DNA from: JBBQNY01 sp038221545
GTDB lineage: Bacteria > Pseudomonadota > Gammaproteobacteria > Xanthomonadales > Ahniellaceae
Reading direction: 5' to 3'
DNA: 5,779 nucleotides
Assembly: GCA_038221545.1 (NCBI GenBank)
Contig: JBBRIE010000194.1
Location: 1-5,779 of the forward strand
The notes under the pieces were generated by a model, which saw only the letters and a list, made by a program, of their open reading frames with translations, did not search any database and was not told the DNA's origin. This document shows positions 2,874 to 5,779 of this stretch, piece after piece (position 1 is the first letter of the stretch; each line of letters begins with the position of its first letter). A program made the position numbers and the translations under genes.

Positions 2874-5750
2874 ATGTCCGCGCAACCCGAAAGCATCGTC
2901 GCTGCCCGCCGGATCGATTCCCTGCGTACCCCGCCATTCTCGCTCGAGGCGGAGCAGGCGGTGCTGGGCGGACTGATGCTGTCGCCAATCGCGTGGGACA
3001 GCGTCGCGGACCGCCTGGTCGAAAGCGATTTCTTCCGCCGCGACCACCAGCTCATTTTCCGCGCGATCGGCGAATTGGCCGCGAAGGGCCAGCCGCGTGA
3101 TGCCGTCACGCTGGGCGAATGGTTCGAGTCCTACCAACTGGTCGAACAGGTGGGCGGGACGCGCTACGTGCTCGAGATCGCGGCGTCGACGCCCAGCGCC
3201 GCCAATGTCGTCGCCTACGCCGACATCGTTCGCGAGAAATCCGTACTGCGCCAACTCATCGACGCGGGACACGATATCGCCGGGCAGGCGTTCAACCCCG
3301 AGGGTCGCGACTCCCGCGAACTGATCGAACACGCGGAGCAGCAGGTGTTCCGCATCGCGGAAACGGGCGCGCGCGGCCGCCAGGGCTTCGTGTCGGTGCG
3401 CCAGGCCACCGTCGATGCGTTCACCCTGTTGCAGCAGCGCTTCGAGCACAAGGGCGCGGTCACCGGAATTTCCACCGGCTTCACCGACCTCGATCACATG
3501 ACCGCAGGACTTCAGCCCGGCGATCTCATCATCCTGGCCGCCAGGCCATCGATGGGGAAGTGCCTCAGCTCTGATGCCGAGATAGTGCTACAGGACGGAT
3601 CGGTCGAAACGATCGGCAACTTGTGCGCGCGCCGCGAAGGCATTGTCAGCACCCTGCGCGACGACTTCCGACTGGACAGCGCGTCACCTTCCAATTATGT
3701 CGACGATGGCATCAAGCCCGTGTTCGAAGTGACGACGCGCCTCGGTCGTCGAGTCCAGAGCACTTTGCCGCATCCGTTTTTGACGCTCGAAGGCTGGAAA
3801 CGTCTTGACGAACTTGGCGTGGGCGACTTCGTCGCCGTGCCGCGACGCCTGCCGACGTTCGGCACTGGCACGATGCGTGAATGCGAGGCCAAGCTGCTCG
3901 CTTATCTCATTGGCGACGGCGGTCTCACCGGATCGACGCCGAAATTCACCAACAACAACGTTGAAATAGCAGACGACTTCGCTGTCGCAGTGCGCGAGTT
4001 CGGCGGAGTGACACTGCGTTCCAGCGAATCTCGTCCCGACATGGCTGCGTCGTGGCGCATCTCTCGGGACCAGACTTCCGTTGGGGCGTCGCGTCAAGCG
4101 TTTGCGGATCGACTGGGAGAGGCGCTTGACGCGAGTTCCGCGCCGGCGCGCCACCTCGCATCGGCGGCTGGAGTCAGCGCTGCTTCCATCACGCACTGGC
4201 GTCAGGTCAAGTGCGTTCCCGCACCCGCAACTTTCGCGCGCCCGTGCCGGGTTCTCGCCGTGGAACCCCAGGAAGTTGCACCGGGTGGGATCGACGCGGC
4301 GCGCTCGAATGTTCAGAACCCTCTGACGGTCTGGCTCGAGTCGCACGGACTAGCCGGCCACTCGGCGCACACCAAGCATGTGCCCGCAGCGGTATTCCGA
4401 CTCGAGCGCAACCTTGTGGCCTTGTTCCTCAATCGACTGTTCGCGACCGACGGTTGGGCAACGCTGCTCGCATCCGGTCAGTCGCAACTCGGCTATGCCA
4501 GTGTCAGCGAGCGTCTCGCGCGACAGGTACAGCATCTGCTACTGAGGTTCGGCGTCGTGGCCAAGCTCCGACACCGCTGGGTGCGTTGCCGGGATTCACG
4601 ACGAACCTCATGGCAGCTCGATATCACCGACGCGGGTTCGATCGAAACCTTCATCAACGAGATTGGAATCCATGGCAAGCAGGCTTCCGTGGACGCAGTG
4701 TCCAAGGCCATTGCAGGTCGGCGGCGTCAGACCAGCGTGGATCTGATTCCGGTCGGAATCTGGAAGCGCATCGAGGCCGCAAAGGGCTCGATGTCGTGGG
4801 CTGAGCTCGCGCACCGTGCCGGAGTCAACGATTCGAACCCGCATCCGCATCGGCGCGCGCTGTCGCGGGGGCAGCTTGCTCGCTATGCCATGGCGCTGGG
4901 CGACCGTGAGCTTGCCGACATTGCCGGCAGCGATGTGTTGTGGGATCGCATCGAGTCGATCGAGCCGCGCGGCGAGCGCCAGGTCTATGACCTCACCATT
5001 CCCGACACGCACAACTTCATCGCCAATGACATCTGCGTTCACAACACCGCATTGGCGCTGAACATCGCGGAGTCGGCGGCGATCAAGAGCAAGCGCGCGG
5101 TGGCGGTGTTCTCGATGGAAATGTCGGCGTCGCAACTGGCGATGCGCCTCATCTCGTCCCTCGGCCGCATCAACCAGCAGCACCTGCGCACCGGGGATCT
5201 TGAAGACGCCGACTGGCCGCGCATCAACACCGCCATCACCATGCTCGCCGACGCCAAGATATTCATCGACGACACGCCCTCGCTGTCGCCGATGGACCTC
5301 CGCTCGCGCGCGCGCCGGCTGAAGCGCGAGCACGACCTCGGCCTCATCGTCATCGACTACATGCAGCTCATGGTCGTGCCGGGCAACAAGGAAAACCGGG
5401 CCACGGAAATTTCCGAGATCTCGCGCTCTCTCAAGGCGTTGGCGCGCGAACTCGGCGTCCCGGTGATCGCGCTGTCGCAGCTCAATCGCTCGGTCGAGCA
5501 GCGCACGGACAAGAAGCCCGTCATGAGCGACCTGCGCGAATCGGGCTCGATCGAACAGGACGCCGACCTCATCATGTTCATCTACCGGGACGAGTACTAC
5601 AACCAGGACTCGGCGTCGAAGGGCATCGCCGAGATTCTGATCGGCAAGCAGCGCAACGGCCCGACCGGCCAGGTGAAGCTGCGCTTCTTCGGTGAATACA
5701 CCAAGTTCGAAAACCTCGGCAATGACAATTACGAGGGCCGCTTCGAGTGA
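2874..5750 (+). CDS. dnaB: replicative DNA helicase DnaB, precursor with intein
   Basis: A 958-residue precursor; removing the 495-residue intein leaves 463, close to E. coli DnaB (471). The hexameric helicase unwinds DNA at the fork and recruits primase. The N-terminal domain (about 20-120) starts PPFSLEAEQAVLGGLML. The linker and RecA-like domain follow (TGFTDLDHMTAGLQPGDLI, 202-220). Walker A ARPSMGK|T is split after Lys229. Numbered in the spliced protein, the rest shows FSMEM (251-255), Walker B LIVIDYMQLM (Asp333), ALSQLNR (about 371-377), DLRESGSIEQDADL (about 391-404) and GKQRNGPTG with the arginine-finger region near 430. The start at 2874 is chosen because MSAQPES leads into the conserved domain, but its Shine-Dalgarno sequence is poor; ATG 2844 would add 10 residues. 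The frame remains open back to 2355, which I regard as non-coding. The gene overlaps the next one by 4 bp, matching the dnaB-alr order of E. coli. Confidence 0.96.
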   Translation: MSAQPESIVAARRIDSLRTPPFSLEAEQAVLGGLMLSPIAWDSVADRLVESDFFRRDHQLIFRAIGELAAKGQPRDAVTLGEWFESYQLVEQVGGTRYVLEIAASTPSAANVVAYADIVREKSVLRQLIDAGHDIAGQAFNPEGRDSRELIEHAEQQVFRIAETGARGRQGFVSVRQATVDAFTLLQQRFEHKGAVTGISTGFTDLDHMTAGLQPGDLIILAARPSMGKCLSSDAEIVLQDGSVETIGNLCARREGIVSTLRDDFRLDSASPSNYVDDGIKPVFEVTTRLGRRVQSTLPHPFLTLEGWKRLDELGVGDFVAVPRRLPTFGTGTMRECEAKLLAYLIGDGGLTGSTPKFTNNNVEIADDFAVAVREFGGVTLRSSESRPDMAASWRISRDQTSVGASRQAFADRLGEALDASSAPARHLASAAGVSAASITHWRQVKCVPAPATFARPCRVLAVEPQEVAPGGIDAARSNVQNPLTVWLESHGLAGHSAHTKHVPAAVFRLERNLVALFLNRLFATDGWATLLASGQSQLGYASVSERLARQVQHLLLRFGVVAKLRHRWVRCRDSRRTSWQLDITDAGSIETFINEIGIHGKQASVDAVSKAIAGRRRQTSVDLIPVGIWKRIEAAKGSMSWAELAHRAGVNDSNPHPHRRALSRGQLARYAMALGDRELADIAGSDVLWDRIESIEPRGERQVYDLTIPDTHNFIANDICVHNTALALNIAESAAIKSKRAVAVFSMEMSASQLAMRLISSLGRINQQHLRTGDLEDADWPRINTAITMLADAKIFIDDTPSLSPMDLRSRARRLKREHDLGLIVIDYMQLMVVPGNKENRATEISEISRSLKALARELGVPVIALSQLNRSVEQRTDKKPVMSDLRESGSIEQDADLIMFIYRDEYYNQDSASKGIAEILIGKQRNGPTGQVKLRFFGEYTKFENLGNDNYEGRFE
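4143..4283 (+). other. Cro/C1-type helix-turn-helix segment inside the intein
   Basis: Intein residues about 195-241, lying between endonuclease blocks C and D, read like an XRE-family domain: ARHLASAAGVSAASITHW, then a basic turn, VPAPATF and a final VLAVEPQEVAPGG. The recognisable pattern is helix 2 LASAAGVS, recognition helix ASITHW, and the closing helix before AVEP. Two changes look unfavourable: Val216 where Gly is usual (RQVK for xxGK), and Pro228 within a helix where Leu is usual. It may give extra DNA-binding contact for the endonuclease, or may be decaying. The call is by eye. Confidence 0.6.
4758..4940 (+). other. second helix-turn-helix-like segment before splicing block F
   Basis: Intein residues about 400-460: IWKRIEAAKGSMSWAELAHR, a His/Asn/Pro-rich turn, SRGQLARYAMAL, then LADIAGSDVLWDRI. 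DnaB inteins commonly carry a segment of this shape, ending in SD-x-x-WD-x-I just before the C-terminal splicing block, and it is thought to help the endonuclease bind DNA. The turn NDSNPHPHRRA is unusual and may have drifted. Confidence 0.5.
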
Positions 5751-5779
5751 GTCGTCGCGTCCGCGCGACCATCCACCTC
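5747..5779 (+). CDS. alr: probable alanine racemase, first 11 codons (runs off window edge)
   Basis: A GTG at 5747 overlaps the dnaB stop in a GTGA overlap and opens a frame reading VSRRVRATIHL to the window edge (the first residue would be fMet). GAGGG (5733-5737) lies 9 nt upstream. Alanine racemase, a PLP enzyme that makes D-alanine for peptidoglycan, typically starts with a short basic segment and then A-x-I-D-L before its first helix; RATIHL fits this. In E. coli, alr directly follows dnaB. The call rests on 11 residues plus gene order. Overlap suggests cotranscription and translational coupling with dnaB. Confidence 0.6.
   Translation, partial: MSRRVRATIHL

Larger units (their letters stand above)
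3561..5045 (+). mobile_element. DnaB P-loop intein with LAGLIDADG homing endonuclease
   Basis: A 495-residue in-frame protein intron that should excise itself and join Lys229 to Thr230 of DnaB. Splicing residues: Cys1 (CLSSDAEIVL, block A), block B STLPHPFLT with Thr68 and His71, block F VYDLTIPDTHNFIAN (475-489), His494-Asn495, and Thr as the +1 residue: a class 1 pattern. The endonuclease has block C LLAYLIGDGG (112-121, Asp119), block D KHVPAAVF (272-279, Lys272) and block E FLNRLFATDG (289-298, Asp297). Both acidic residues and the block D lysine remain, so DNA cutting may still be active; its target would be the intein-free dnaB P-loop. The same P-loop site is known for a mycobacterial DnaB intein. 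The gap between the two motifs (178 residues) is long and holds a helix-turn-helix-like segment. Codons ATA and CTA recur here but are nearly absent from the exteins, consistent with horizontal entry. Confidence 0.96.

Noticed and set aside
2307..3497. Long minus-strand open frame (396 codons)
   Set aside because: It is the complement of the dnaB N-terminal coding region and the repeats; no motif is recognisable. High GC content leaves such frames open by chance.
3684..4346. Minus-strand open frame opposite the intein, and a similar one at 4608-5333
   Set aside because: Both are antisense to clearly conserved intein and DnaB motifs and show no domain resemblance.

Overview
The window is high-GC, densely coded bacterial DNA. 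The proteins closely resemble gammaproteobacterial ones: S6, S18, L9, IscA, AsnS and DnaB can all be aligned by eye with their E. coli counterparts. GC-rich codon choice, rpsF directly followed by rpsR with no priB between them, and a palindromic repeat family recalled from Xanthomonadaceae-type genomes point to Xanthomonadales/Lysobacterales. That placement is inference.

Layout. (1) 1-276, minus strand: the first 92 codons of asnS (asparaginyl-tRNA synthetase), running off the left edge. (2) 277-507: divergent intergenic region with a promoter-like pair overlapped by a dyad. (3) 508-846: stand-alone iscA, an A-type Fe-S carrier. (4) 847-1122: AT-richer spacer with a weak terminator candidate, a 12-bp palindrome, a promoter candidate and a structured leader. 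(5) 1123-2268: ribosomal protein operon rpsF-rpsR-rplI, closed by a strong intrinsic terminator at 2322-2354. (6) 2355-2873: about 520 bp with no supported gene, rich in hairpins and holding two diverged copies of a palindromic repeat. (7) 2874-5750: dnaB, the replicative helicase, interrupted at the catalytic Walker A motif (GK|T) by a 495-residue in-frame intein (3561-5045). (8) 5747-5779: the first 11 codons of a probable alr (alanine racemase), starting in a 4-bp overlap with the dnaB stop.

The main point of interest is the intein. It keeps every splicing residue that can be checked by eye (Cys1, block B TxxH, terminal His-Asn, Thr at +1) and both acidic residues of a two-motif LAGLIDADG homing endonuclease. 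It also carries what looks like an extra Cro/C1-type helix-turn-helix between the two endonuclease motifs, besides a second helix-turn-helix-like segment before the C-terminal splicing block. Because it splits the P-loop, the precursor helicase should be inactive until splicing. Functionally the window is core housekeeping (translation, Fe-S assembly, replication, cell-wall D-alanine); the intein and the repeats are its accessory elements.
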